A stretch of DNA of 64,000 nt from Rhodococcus sp. IITR03 (GTDB taxonomy: Bacteria > Actinomycetota > Actinomycetes > Mycobacteriales > Mycobacteriaceae). Of the stretch, positions 31,154-40,676 are shown piece after piece (position 1 is the stretch's first letter; the number at the start of each line of letters is the position of its first letter). The notes beneath the pieces were generated by a model that made no database searches, was not told where the DNA came from, and saw only the letters and a list, made by a program, of their open reading frames with translations. Location: positions 1-64,000 of the forward strand of contig LATQ01000310.1 in the NCBI GenBank assembly GCA_001017865.1. Direction: 5' to 3'. Made by a program: the position numbers and the translations under genes.

Positions 31154-32797
31154 TCAGCTCAGCTGGAATCCCTTGTAGCCGGCCGCGGCGGCCGCAAGAG
31201 TGAGTTCTCGGTAGGTGCCGACCCCACCGGTGTAGGACAGCACGCGGCGAGGTTTTCCGGGAACGTTCGCGCCGTTGTACCAGGAATTGGTCTTCGAGAT
31301 CAGCGTGGCATTCGCGGTTTCGTCGTGGTGGGCGACCCATTCGTCCTCACCCTCGACGGTCGGTTCGATGACGGTGTACCCGTGCTCACGCATGTGCCGG
31401 ATGCACTCGGTGATCCATTCCGTCTGTTGCTGCAGACAGGTGGTCATGTTGCACAGTGCTGCAGAGGGGGCGAGCGGGGCGCCGGTGGTCAGCATGTTGG
31501 GATAGCCGTGCACCATCAGGCCCATCGTCGTGCGGATGTCACGCGCCCAGTCGCTCGCGAGCGATCGATCCTCACGTCCACGGATATCGATTCGTGTCAG
31601 CGCGCCGGATCCCGCATCGAATCCCGTGGCCAGGATGATGACGTCGACTTCGTGCAGCGTGCCGTCCTCCAACAGGATCCCTTCCGGGACGATGCGGCTG
31701 ATCGGATTGCTGCGCACCCCCACTGCTTCGACATTCGGACGGTGGTAGACCTCGAGATAGTTGGTTTCCAGCGGTACCCGGTGTGTACCGAAGCCGTAGT
31801 CGGTCGGAATCAACAGTTCACACAGCTTCGGATCCTTCAGTCGCGCACGCATCTTCTCTCGCACGAACTCGGACACCTGCTCACTGACCTCGTCATCGGA
31901 GAACACCTCCGCGAAAGAAGCGAGCCAGAGCTTGAGTGAACCGTTGTCATAGATCTCTTCGAGCCTTTCCCGCCGTTGCTCGGGAGTCAGGTCGACCCAT
32001 GCATGCTCGAAGTCGTACTCGAAGCCACTGAACGTATGCGGCAACGTCGCGCGAAGTTCCTCGAAGCGCTCCTTGTACGCGGCAACATCCCGGTCGTCGT
32101 AGGACGGATTCTTCATCGGCAGGGCGTACTGCGGTGTACGGATGAACACCTTCAGATGTTCGACCTTGTCGGCGATGGTCTGGATGACCTGAATCCCGGT
32201 GGCGCCGACACCGATCACTGCGACCCTCTTGCCCGCGACATCGGCGCCTTCCTTCGGCCATCGAGAGGTGTGGAAGATCGGGCCGGCGAAGCTTTCCTGG
32301 CCCTCGAACACCGACGACATCGGTGCCGACAGCATGCCGGCGCAGGTGATCAGGAACTGGGTGGCAATCGTGTCCCCGCGATCGGTGCGTACGATCCATC
32401 GCTTCGACTCCTCGACGTAATGCGCGCTGGTGATCGTCGTCGAGAATTGGATGTCGCGACGCAGATCGAGACTGTCGGTCACATAATGCAACCACTGCTC
32501 GATTTCGGGTTGGCCGGGGAAACGCTGACTCCAGCTCCAGTTCTTGTACAGCTCATCGGAAAACAGGTACTGGTAGATGTAGGCCTCCGAATCGAATCGA
32601 GCACCCGGATAACGATTCCAGTACCAGGTGCCGCCGACGTCGGAGGCGGTATCGAAGGCGCGCACCCGCAACCCCAGCTCGCGAAGCTGATGCAGCTGAT
32701 ACAAACCGGCGACTCCCGCACCGATGATCAACGCATCCAACTCGAGTGACACCTCGGTATCAGCAAGTCCGACCGCAGAGGAAGAGTGAGGCGACAT
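31154..32797 (-). CDS. Baeyer-Villiger flavin monooxygenase (cyclohexanone-monooxygenase type)
   Basis: Intact, 547 residues. It inserts oxygen next to a ketone to give an ester or lactone, using FAD, NADPH and O2. The first Rossmann motif GAGVAGLYQLHQL is near residue 27. The Baeyer-Villiger fingerprint FAGPIFHTSRW is near 170, and the NADPH Rossmann GVGATGIQVIQ follows it. ATG 32797 is preceded by AAAGG. With the adjacent hydrolase it forms a ketone-to-ester-to-alcohol/acid module. An operator-like repeat lies 65 bases upstream, identical in pattern to that before the AcoR-like gene. The natural ketone cannot be told from the sequence. Confidence 0.93.
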   Translation of the reverse strand: MSPHSSSAVGLADTEVSLELDALIIGAGVAGLYQLHQLRELGLRVRAFDTASDVGGTWYWNRYPGARFDSEAYIYQYLFSDELYKNWSWSQRFPGQPEIEQWLHYVTDSLDLRRDIQFSTTITSAHYVEESKRWIVRTDRGDTIATQFLITCAGMLSAPMSSVFEGQESFAGPIFHTSRWPKEGADVAGKRVAVIGVGATGIQVIQTIADKVEHLKVFIRTPQYALPMKNPSYDDRDVAAYKERFEELRATLPHTFSGFEYDFEHAWVDLTPEQRRERLEEIYDNGSLKLWLASFAEVFSDDEVSEQVSEFVREKMRARLKDPKLCELLIPTDYGFGTHRVPLETNYLEVYHRPNVEAVGVRSNPISRIVPEGILLEDGTLHEVDVIILATGFDAGSGALTRIDIRGREDRSLASDWARDIRTTMGLMVHGYPNMLTTGAPLAPSAALCNMTTCLQQQTEWITECIRHMREHGYTVIEPTVEGEDEWVAHHDETANATLISKTNSWYNGANVPGKPRRVLSYTGGVGTYRELTLAAAAAGYKGFQLS

Positions 32798-32861
32798 GTC
32801 CTAGCCTTTCCGTAGTGCAGGTCACGTGAAAGCCATTATCGTGATGTGCGCCACACATGGC

Positions 32862-32878
32862 TGTCCCATCTTCGGACA
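32862..32878. promoter_or_regulatory. Operator-like inverted repeat upstream of the monooxygenase gene
   Basis: TGTCCCATCTTCGGACA: arms TGTCC and GGACA with a 7-base spacer, 64 bases before the start codon. It matches the site at 29610-29626 in 12 of 17 bases, including both arms and the CA after the left arm. Confidence 0.6.
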
Positions 32879-33977
32879 CTTCCCGGCTTCGCTGGCATGG
32901 ATATCACCGAGTCCGGCGCCTCTCGCATCGCCAGCACCCCAGCAGAACCGATCTACGACTCGGGGATGTTTTCGACGACGCGGTGGACAACCTTCGGCAC
33001 AGAGTCCTGTAGTACATACGAAATATGCTGTCGTGCAATGATTCCTACGACCAGTCCAGTTCCGGGCCCATCTTGCCACATGCTCGACACCGCCGCGATC
33101 GCGATCTCGATTCGGGTCGCTGCCGCACCGATATGAGCACACAGTCGGCGATCCGACACATTCCGGCCTTCCAACCGCGACCGTTGGATGCCACAGAATC
33201 CGAACCGTGTTCCGGTAGCTGCAATTCGAATTGACATCGACTGATCCCTTGCGGCCGGGATCCGCCACGAAGACGGGACGAATCACAGCCTCCCGACGAC
33301 CCGAACGAAGGGGACATTCGACGAAACATGGACACCAGACCGACCGGGCCTGTTCAAAATACGCATGATCTTGCAGAAAACGAATAATCTGCACGAGCAC
33401 CGCCTGATCTTCTCGCCGGCGATCTTCTGCTGACGAGGAGAGCCGACGGGGCACGACACTTCCGGCGCAGGGGGCCGGAGTCGTCGACTGCCCCGTCGGC
33501 GGTCAGGCGACCGGCCGCGCCACCGGTCGCGATCGAACTCAACGCGATGACGGAAGGAAACGAGCGGGAATCCGACACCGACGGACAGCGTGGCGTCCGC
33601 CACCGCCACGGCCGGCGTCCGCCGAAGGAGAGGCCAATCGTTTTTGCTACGGCCTCAGCTTAATCCGTACATGGACGCAGACTCGTCCATACATCGTGCA
33701 GCCGACGAACTCGACCTTTGACTGCCTGAGGGAGATCGGGCATACAGCCCTTCACGGTGCACCACGTCGAGTCGGCAACCATTCAGCGAAGGAACCGCCG
33801 CGACCGAGGAGGCGAGGCTGTCCGGGTCGCCCCGTTGCGTTGGTCTGGTTTGAAACATAAGTCGCGTTAGGTACGCTGCTGTCGCTGCTCGGGGGGCCGA
33901 GATCGCAGTCCTGCCCGGACGGTTCGGCACGCGACCGCCGGCGCAGGTGCTTGAGCGTGCCTTGGTAAGGAACACTG
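32879..33977. other. 1.1-kb region with no confident gene
   Basis: A 94-residue minus-strand frame at 32953-33237 starts with ATG and has fairly protein-like composition (IGAAATRIEIAIAAVSSMW, then VVGIIARQHISYVL), but I cannot assign it. The rest shows no coding character. The monooxygenase promoter region lies at the left edge. Confidence 0.3.
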
Positions 33978-34884
33978 ATGTCACACGAAATGCACCATTT
34001 CGATCTGGGACTGTGGGTGCTCTTTCTCGCCTACGGCACCTCGATCGCCGGGTCCTTCGTCGGCCTGTCCTGCGCTCGCCGAGCCGCTACCACCCCACTC
34101 GGTCCGACGCGCTGGCGCTGGTTGGTGATGGCAGCCCTGTCCATCGGCGGTGTCGGGATCTGGATGACCCACTTCATCGCCATGATGGGCTTCGCGGTGC
34201 CCGGCACCATCATCCGCTACGACCCGATGCTGACGATCCTCTCGGCGGTCATCGCTATCAGCGCGACCCTGTTCGGGCTGTGGCTGGTCGATCTACGGGC
34301 TTGGCCGGGCGTCCGATCCTGGACAGGTCGGCGTTACTGATCGGCGGCGCCGTGATGGGCGTCGCGGTGAGCCTGATGCACTACTGCGGCATGGCCGCTA
34401 TCCGCATTCGCGGCGAACTGTCCCACGACCCGGTACTCGTCGCCGCCTCGGTGGCTATCGGGATCGGGGCATCCATCGCCGCGTTGTGGTTGGTACGAAC
34501 GGCATTCATCCGAGCCACCCGTCTGCTCGGCGCCTGGTGATGGGTTGTGCAGTGGCGGCATTGCACTACACCGGCATGGCTGGAGTTCACGCGTCCTTGG
34601 ACCCGACGGCCACCATGCCGGAGGGCGCGACGCTCCTCGATTTGATGCTTCCGGCATACATTTTCGGCACGATCATACTGGCCACGCCGCTCGTCGCATT
34701 GGTGCTCGCTCGCCAGAGTGCCGACACCGAGGTCGACGAAGCGATCGCCACGTGGAGCGCGGAGATCAATGATGCTGTCCCCTACCCGGTGACCGGGGGT
34801 AGGAGGCCACAGCTGAACTCGACACTCGTCGGGACGTTCCGCGTCGACCTGCCGATCCCCTTCGCAAGGGTGATGTGCAGGTAG
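33978..34884 (+). CDS. MHYT-domain integral membrane sensor protein, frameshifted
   Basis: About 302 residues with roughly seven hydrophobic helices. The three MHYT-type motifs, thought to bind a metal and sense a gas or redox state, are visible: WMTHFIAMMGF, SLMHYCGMAAI and AALHYTGMAGV. The frame breaks near 34299 (CGGGGCTTGG read as CGGGCTTGG) and near 34531 (GCCCTGG read as GCCTGG). The C-terminal tail of about 70 residues is soluble, with no GGDEF, EAL or kinase domain, so the protein is a stand-alone MHYT sensor, as is common in actinobacteria. It converges on the aldehyde dehydrogenase gene, with a terminator between them. Confidence 0.87.
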
Positions 34885-34917
34885 TGCCACACAAACGAGT
34901 GCGGTAACCACCTCTCT

Positions 34918-34951
34918 GGTGAAGGACCCACCGTTCGGCGGGTCCTTCACC
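34918..34951. terminator. Hairpin terminator between convergent genes
   Basis: GGTGAAGGACCC (34918-34929) pairs with GGGTCCTTCACC (34940-34951) around a 10-base loop, between the MHYT gene and the aldehyde dehydrogenase gene. Confidence 0.7.
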
Positions 34952-35017
34952 AGCCCCGGCGCACGAGTGTTTGTTGAGGGCAGGGGCATTCGCCGGTCTG
35001 GATGCTGCCACTGGTGA

Positions 35018-36490
35018 TCAGTGTGCGATGTACTTGGTGGCGAGATACTCGTCGATACCTTCGACCGATCCTTCGCGGCCGAAGCCGGACTCCTTCACCC
35101 CTCCGAAGGGTGCGGCCGCGTCGGCGATGATGCCTCGGTTGATTCCGACCATGCCGGTCTCGAGTGCGTTGGCGACTCGGGACGCTCGGTCGAGATTCTG
35201 GGTGTAGAAGTACGCAGCGAGGCCGTATTCGGTGTTGTTCGCCGCCGCGATCGCTTCGTCCTCCGTATCGAAGGTGGTGATCGCGGCTACCGGGCCGAAA
35301 ATCTCCTCACGCAGCAGACGCGCGTCGGGACTCACACCGTCGAGAACGGTCGGGGAATAGAACGTTCCCGGCCCGTCAGGACGGCCACCGCCGATGCGGA
35401 TACGTGCACCCTTCGCGACGGCGTCTTCGACCAGAGCATCGACGGTGGCGCACTGCTTCGCGGTGATCAGCGGTCCGATATCGGTTCCTGCTTCGAGACC
35501 GTGTCCGGTGCGCAAGGCACCGATGCGTGCGGTGAACTTCTCGCTGAACTCTTCTGCGACGCTACGTGCGACGTGGAATCGGTTGGCTGCTGTACATGCT
35601 TGGCCGCCGTTGCGGAATTTTGCAGCCATCGCGCCGTCGACCGCTGCATCGACATCAGCGTCATCGAACACGAGGAAGGGGGCATTGCCTCCGAGTTCCA
35701 TCGACATCCGCAGGAGCCGATCCGCTGATTGACGAACCAGCAGCTTGCCGACACCGGTGGATCCGGTGAACGTGATCTTACGCAGATCAGCACTGTCGAT
35801 CAGTGGTGCGGTCAGCGCTGCAGCATCGGAGGTCGGCAGAATCGACAGCACACCCTCGGGCAGACCCGCATCGGCGAAAATCTGACCGACCAGCAGCATC
35901 GTCAAAGGCGTTTCGGCCGCTGGTTTGACGATGATCGAACATCCGGCCGCCAGTGCTGGACCGATCTTGCGCGTGGCCATGGCCAGCGGAAAGTTCCAGG
36001 GGGTGATGGCCAGTACCGGCCCGACCGGTTCTCTGGTGACGACGATGGTGCCGGTTCCCGACGGGGACGGCGAGATTCGCCCGCTGATTCGGTTCGCTTC
36101 CTCGGCAAACCAGTGCAGGAATGATGCGCCGTATTCGATCTCCGCATACGCCTCGTGGAGCGGTTTACCCATCTCGAGAGTGATGGTGCGCGCGAGGTCG
36201 TCTGCCCGTTGATGGATGAGTTCGAATGCGGTGCGCAGTATTTCGCCACGTCGACGCGAGGGGGTCCGCGCCCAGTCCCCTTGCACGGTAGTGGCGTGTT
36301 CGAGAGCTCGGCGTCCGTCCTCGGGCGCGGCGTCGGCGACATGCGCAATCACGGCACCGGTCGCGGGGTCCTCTACGGGGAAAGTGGTGCCGGTAGACGA
36401 ATCGACGAGTTTTCCACCGATCCAGAGTTGGGTGGGGACGCCGCGGGGAGAGTGTGGGTCATAGCTCCTGCTGAGTGTGTGAAGGTTCAT
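35018..36490 (-). CDS. NAD(P)-dependent succinate-semialdehyde dehydrogenase-type aldehyde dehydrogenase
   Basis: Intact, 490 residues from ATG 36490. Catalytic Glu is in ELGGNAPFLVF and catalytic Cys in FRNGGQACTAANR; FTGSTGVGKLL is the cofactor loop. The sequence ITPWNFPLAMATRKIGPALAAGC and the C-terminal GGVKESGFGREGSVEGIDEYL are typical of GabD-like enzymes. The frame is open further upstream to 36559, but that would start inside the terminator hairpin of the next gene, so 36490 is preferred. The aldehyde substrate is not certain; succinate semialdehyde is the family's usual one. Confidence 0.9.
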   Translation of the reverse strand: MNLHTLSRSYDPHSPRGVPTQLWIGGKLVDSSTGTTFPVEDPATGAVIAHVADAAPEDGRRALEHATTVQGDWARTPSRRRGEILRTAFELIHQRADDLARTITLEMGKPLHEAYAEIEYGASFLHWFAEEANRISGRISPSPSGTGTIVVTREPVGPVLAITPWNFPLAMATRKIGPALAAGCSIIVKPAAETPLTMLLVGQIFADAGLPEGVLSILPTSDAAALTAPLIDSADLRKITFTGSTGVGKLLVRQSADRLLRMSMELGGNAPFLVFDDADVDAAVDGAMAAKFRNGGQACTAANRFHVARSVAEEFSEKFTARIGALRTGHGLEAGTDIGPLITAKQCATVDALVEDAVAKGARIRIGGGRPDGPGTFYSPTVLDGVSPDARLLREEIFGPVAAITTFDTEDEAIAAANNTEYGLAAYFYTQNLDRASRVANALETGMVGINRGIIADAAAPFGGVKESGFGREGSVEGIDEYLATKYIAH

Positions 36491-36543
36491 CGCCACGCCC
36501 GGCCAGTCGGCATCCGAAGGGGGTGCCGAGGCCGATGCAGGTC

Positions 36544-36584
36544 GCTCGGGTGTGGCCACCCGCGTTCGGTGGCCACACCCGAGC
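36544..36584 (-). terminator. Strong hairpin terminator after the alpha/beta hydrolase gene
   Basis: GCTCGGGTGTGGCCACC (36544-36560) pairs perfectly over 17 bp with GGTGGCCACACCCGAGC (36568-36584) around a 7-base loop, 14 bases beyond the hydrolase stop on the minus strand. Confidence 0.8.
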
Positions 36585-36597
36585 GGGCGAGCGGGTA

Positions 36598-37467
36598 CTA
36601 GCTGGTGGTGACGGACTTGCGTGCCTTGTCCTGGAGGATTTCGAGTGCCCGGATGAGGTATCCACGGAAGACCGTGTGGTTTTCGCTCATCGGGAAGTGG
36701 CCGATCTCCTTCATTTCGATGAACTCGGCGTTCGGGATCTGCCCCGCAGTGCGGGCGCTGTCCTCGGGGGTGGTGAGGTAGTCGTAGTCACCGGTCAGCA
36801 TCACAACCGGGCACCGGTCACCGTCGATGTCCGCGAGCTTTCCGCGCAGGTCGTGATCGACCGAGTAGAAGTGCAGGTCACCGCGGAAGGACTCGGAACC
36901 CTGGCTGTAGTAGAACCAGGTCTTCCAGCGGTCCGCCTCGGGCGACTGCGGGGCCATGAGGTCCCACACGCCGCTCGCGCAGACCTGTGCCGCGTTGGCG
37001 TGGGGGTGCTGCCACCAGTCGAGGTAGAAGCCGGGCGAGTAGTCCGCACCCTCGACAGGGATGACGCCGGCGAAGCGGTCAGGGTGCCGAAGCGCAAGCT
37101 GCAGGGCGATGTTCCCGCCGAACGAGGAGCCCATGAAGATCGGGTTCTCGAGTTCGAGCGCGTCGCACAGCGCCACGATGAAATTGGCGAAGTGGTCCGC
37201 GGAAAGCTGGTATTCCTCGGTCCACCATTCGGTGTTCTCCGGCGGATCCGACTTGCCGTGCCGCGGCAGGTCGTAGGCGATGACACGGTAGTTGGCGGTG
37301 ATCTCCTCGTCTTCGAGCAGACCGCGCCACTGGTGGTTGTGGCAGCCGGCGGTGTGCTGGCACACCAGCGGCTGGCCGGTGCCGTTCTCGAGGTAGAAGA
37401 CCTTGTACAGCAGTCCGTCGACGTCGACGTCGACGTAGTGGCCGGTGACCGGGGAAATCTTGCTCAT
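36598..37467 (-). CDS. Alpha/beta hydrolase
   Basis: Intact, 289 residues. CQHTAGCHNHQW is the oxyanion region, GSSFGGNIALQLA holds the nucleophile Ser (near 115), TGDYDYLTTPE the acid and IGHFPMSENH the His. ATG 37467 follows AAGGAA. It lies 34 bases after the small SCP2-like gene, and both are divergent from a LysR regulator, which suggests one regulated unit for hydrolysing an ester or ring-cleavage product. The substrate is not apparent. Confidence 0.88.
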   Translation of the reverse strand: MSKISPVTGHYVDVDVDGLLYKVFYLENGTGQPLVCQHTAGCHNHQWRGLLEDEEITANYRVIAYDLPRHGKSDPPENTEWWTEEYQLSADHFANFIVALCDALELENPIFMGSSFGGNIALQLALRHPDRFAGVIPVEGADYSPGFYLDWWQHPHANAAQVCASGVWDLMAPQSPEADRWKTWFYYSQGSESFRGDLHFYSVDHDLRGKLADIDGDRCPVVMLTGDYDYLTTPEDSARTAGQIPNAEFIEMKEIGHFPMSENHTVFRGYLIRALEILQDKARKSVTTS

Positions 37468-37501
37468 CAGTGTTCCTTACGGCTCAAAGGGGGTGGGAGG
37501 A

Positions 37502-37908
37502 TCAGACCGGGACGCCGACGGTGCGCAGGAGTTCGATCTGGCGGGTGATGCACCGCAGGTTCTGCATCAGCACCAGGATGTCGCCTTCGAGCTTCATGTC
37601 GCGCTGGAAGCTCGCGGCCCAGATGCCGTGGTACATCGGGGCGGGCACCGGGACGCCGAAGTTACGCCAGGTCTCGGCGCTGGCACGCAGCGCGAACTGG
37701 TACGGCACATCCAGCGGACCGGGGTCGATCGCGATGTCCACCACGTTGCCGCGGCTCATCTGGATGACGAACGTGTGGTCGGTCATGTCGAGCAGGTACG
37801 AGCAGGTGAAGTACTTGCCGTGTGCCTGGATCTCGGGTCGGTGTTGTTCGCCTCGGTGAACGAGGCAGCCCAGTCGGCCGTGTCGAGGGCACGCGTAGTG
37901 ACGGTCAT
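37502..37908 (-). CDS. Small SCP2-like (sterol-carrier fold) protein, frameshifted
   Basis: About 135 residues. After a short N-terminus (MTVTTRALDTADWAASF) comes a domain with the SCP2-like pattern: YFTCSYLLDMTDHTFVIQMSRGNVVDI, then FALRASAETWRNF and KLEGDILVLMQNLR. Such domains bind hydrophobic molecules. One C is missing near 37844 (GACCCCGAG read as GACCCGAG). ATG 37908 follows AAGGAAT. Family assignment is by pattern only. It is probably co-transcribed with the downstream hydrolase and controlled by the divergent LysR protein. Confidence 0.65.
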
Positions 37909-38056
37909 GTGGGATTCCTTCGATGAGGGAGACAGCGAGGCCGAGTGCGAGCACTCGCTCCGGTATGCCGACCCGAATCCGGAAAGTGCTGGCCTCCCGG
38001 ATGCCGTGCCGGCCATGACAGCCATCACACCTCGTGTCCGCCGGGTGCGTCCAATA

Positions 38057-38079
38057 CCTATCCGGCCCGGATCGATAGG
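38057..38079. promoter_or_regulatory. Probable LysR operator
   Basis: CCTATC, eleven bases, GATAGG is a perfect interrupted palindrome in the 217-base gap between the LysR gene and the divergent SCP2-like gene. LysR-type sites commonly have this form. Confidence 0.5.
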
Positions 38080-38125
38080 CAATGACTACTGGTCTCCCGG
38101 GGTGGTGTTGTCTATCTTCGGAAAC

Positions 38126-39093
38126 ATGCAACCCCAGCTCGACCTGCGACTTCTGTCCTATTTCGTGGCAGTTGCCGAAGAGCTGCACTTCGGGCGCGCA
38201 GCCGCCCGTCTGCACATCGCTCAGCCCTCACTGAGCGTGCAGATCCGCAAACTCGAGCAGAACCTCGGCGCAGTGCTGCTGCTGCGCAGCAGCAGGCATG
38301 TCGAACTGACCCCTGCCGGCCAGATCCTGCTCGACGAAAGCCGCCGGTTGCTGGCGAACGCCGAACGAGCAGTCAACCTCACCCGCGAAGCCGCCCACGG
38401 CGTCAGTACCCGCAAGTTGGTCATCGGCTTCCAAGGCAACGCAGCTGCAGAGCTCACACCGCACATTCTCAGCACGTTCCAGTCGCTGCATCCGGGCATC
38501 CAGGTCCAGATGCACTCCTACGACTTCTCCGACCCGTATGTCGGGTTGGCCGACGGATCCTCCGATGTCGCCTTCGTCCGGCCCCCGCTGTTGATGCAGG
38601 ACTGGCTGGGCATGGAAACCCTGTTCGTCGAACCCAGGGTGATGGTCGTGTCTGCGAATCATCCGCTCGCCCAGTTGCCCGAGGTGAGCGTCGAGCAGGT
38701 CACCAACGAGTTCTTCGTCGCACGCAAAGCCCCCGAGAACTGGCGAAACTACTGGCTGGCCACAGAATCGCGCCAAGCGAACCGGTGCGGGTCGGCGCAG
38801 ACGTCGCCACCGTCGACGAATGCTTCGAAGCGATCCTCGCCGAGCGCGGCGTGGCATTCTCACAAGCCTCGACGCAGCGCTTCTACAGCAGACCGAGCCT
38901 GGCATTCGTGCCGGTGACCGACATCCCGCCCACGGCGCTGTCCATCGCCTGGCGCACGGATGTCGCATCCAAACCCGTACAGAATTTCATCGACACAGCA
39001 CGCGCTGTGGCCTCGCTCCACACCGTGCCCGGAGCATGGTCCACCCGGCCTCACAACTCGATCACCGAAAGTGCCCACCGCACGACAGGCTGA
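38126..39093 (+). CDS. LysR-family transcriptional regulator, frameshifted
   Basis: About 322 residues. The N-terminal winged HTH is classic (LRLLSYFVAVAEELHFGRAAARLHIAQPSLSVQIRKLEQNLGAVLL, residues 5-50). The periplasmic-binding-like effector domain follows (RKLVIGFQGNAAAELTP, FVRPPLLMQDWL). A G is missing near 38779 (GCGGAACC read as GCGAACC). The corrected frame ends with the usual TDIPPTALSIAWR at 39093. ATG 38126 is preceded by a weak RBS. It probably activates the divergent SCP2-like/hydrolase pair. Confidence 0.87.
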
Positions 39094-39381
39094 CTTCTCC
39101 TGGCCCCTCGAATCGGCATTCCGATCACTGGTGCCTTCTTACCGAACCCATTCCTCAGCGTGCGAGACCTGACCCCGCTATCTCACCGGTCTTCCCCTTC
39201 GATGCTCCTGCGCCGGAGGCGCCGAGGGCAACGAGCCCGCGTCCTTCGACACCTGGCTCGTCTCGTTCTTTCATGCGTTGCCGCCCCGGGACCCCGTACC
39301 GCCTCTGGGACGGCATCGTCCTCGACGACCCGACCCGGCCCGAGGGTCACCGTGTCACAGAGAACGACAACAGCTTTCAAG

Positions 39382-39397
39382 ATAGAATCGTTTCTAT
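39382..39397. promoter_or_regulatory. Palindrome overlapping the nucleoside hydrolase start
   Basis: ATAGAA, four bases, TTCTAT; the right arm overlaps the ATG at 39396. It could be an operator blocking transcription or translation. No regulator for it is identified. Confidence 0.35.
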
Positions 39398-40414
39398 GGG
39401 AGAAAACTCAATCAGTGGGGACCCCGTCTTCTACGTCGATTGTGATCCGGGAATCGATGATGCACTGGCGTTGATATACCTCATCAAATGCCACGCCGAT
39501 CTGCGTGGCATCGGAGCAGTTGCCGGCAATGTCGCTGTGGACCAGGCCGCAGAGAACGCGCGTCGCTGGCTCGCGCTGACCGGCCGCCCCGATATCCCGG
39601 TCGCAGTAGGAAGACAGGAACCGATGACCGGGGAATTTTGGGGAGGTGCTCAATGGATCCACGGACCAACGGGTTCGCCGGCCTGGACTTACCTCCGTCC
39701 CAAACGCCCACGGACCATATGGCCGCCGCAGAACGGCTGGTCGCAACGGCTCACGAGATCGGGTCCCGGCTTCACATCATCGCTCTCGGCCCACTGACGA
39801 ACATCGCGGTCGCACTGGCGATCGACGAAACTCTCCCAGAAACTGTCGGTGCCATCACCATCATGGGCGGCGCTCACCTCGTTCCCGGCAATGTCTCCCC
39901 CCACGCCGAGGCCAACATCTTCGCCGACCCCGTCGCCGCATCGCAAGTGTTCTCTGCCCCCTGGCGGAATCTCACGCTGGTACCACTCGACATCACGAAC
40001 AATCACAGTCTTTCCCGAGCCGACGTGGACCTGCTGCAGACCGCATCCACCGATCCGGCAGTCCAACTCGCTGCAACGATGCTCGCCTACTATCTCGACC
40101 GACACCCGGAGTTCGACCACTCCAAATGCCTGTTGCACGACCCCCTTGCCGCAGCAATTGCCCTCGGTTCGGTCAGCTTGAACGAGTCCCCCTCGTGCAC
40201 GATTTCGGTAGAAACCGACGGAGAGCATCGTGGCCGCACGCTCGTGACCTTCGACGAGGACGCATCACCGGACACGTCGGCATCGCGGCACCGCATCGCC
40301 TTGTCCGCGACTGCCGATTTCGGCCCCCTTCTCATGAGCGCCCTGCTCCCGAATGCCCAGACACTTCGGGAGCCTGACGCACAGATCATCTCTTTGCCCA
40401 GTTGCCCACAATGA
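39396..40414 (+). CDS. Inosine-uridine-type nucleoside hydrolase, frameshifted
   Basis: About 339 residues. The metal-binding fingerprint VDCDPGIDDALAL is near residue 12, with IIALGPLTNIAVAL and IMGGAH further on and the late metal Asp in LLHDPLAAAIAL. It splits a nucleoside into base and ribose. One G is missing near 39670 (ACGGGGTTC read as ACGGGTTC). The start at ATG 39396 is the only one near the DPGIDD motif. No ribokinase or base transporter is next to it, so it may be a lone salvage gene. Confidence 0.88.
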
Positions 40415-40676
40415 GCGCCGACCAGGTCACCGATAAGGCCCCCATTGCACGGACACCACCCGAAAACCGACGAAAGCATTGGCTGGTTCAGACGAATCAC
40501 GACAACTCGGTCACCGATCACCCCACCACAGGCCGGATCTCACCTACGAGGTCGAGACTGCGTTCTTGTCACGATGGCCCCGTCTCACCGAACCCCGGTC
40601 AAGGTGCGAAACCTGACCACAACCATCTCGATTGATCCGTCTTTGATGTTCCCGCCACCGGATGCCCCGAGGACAC

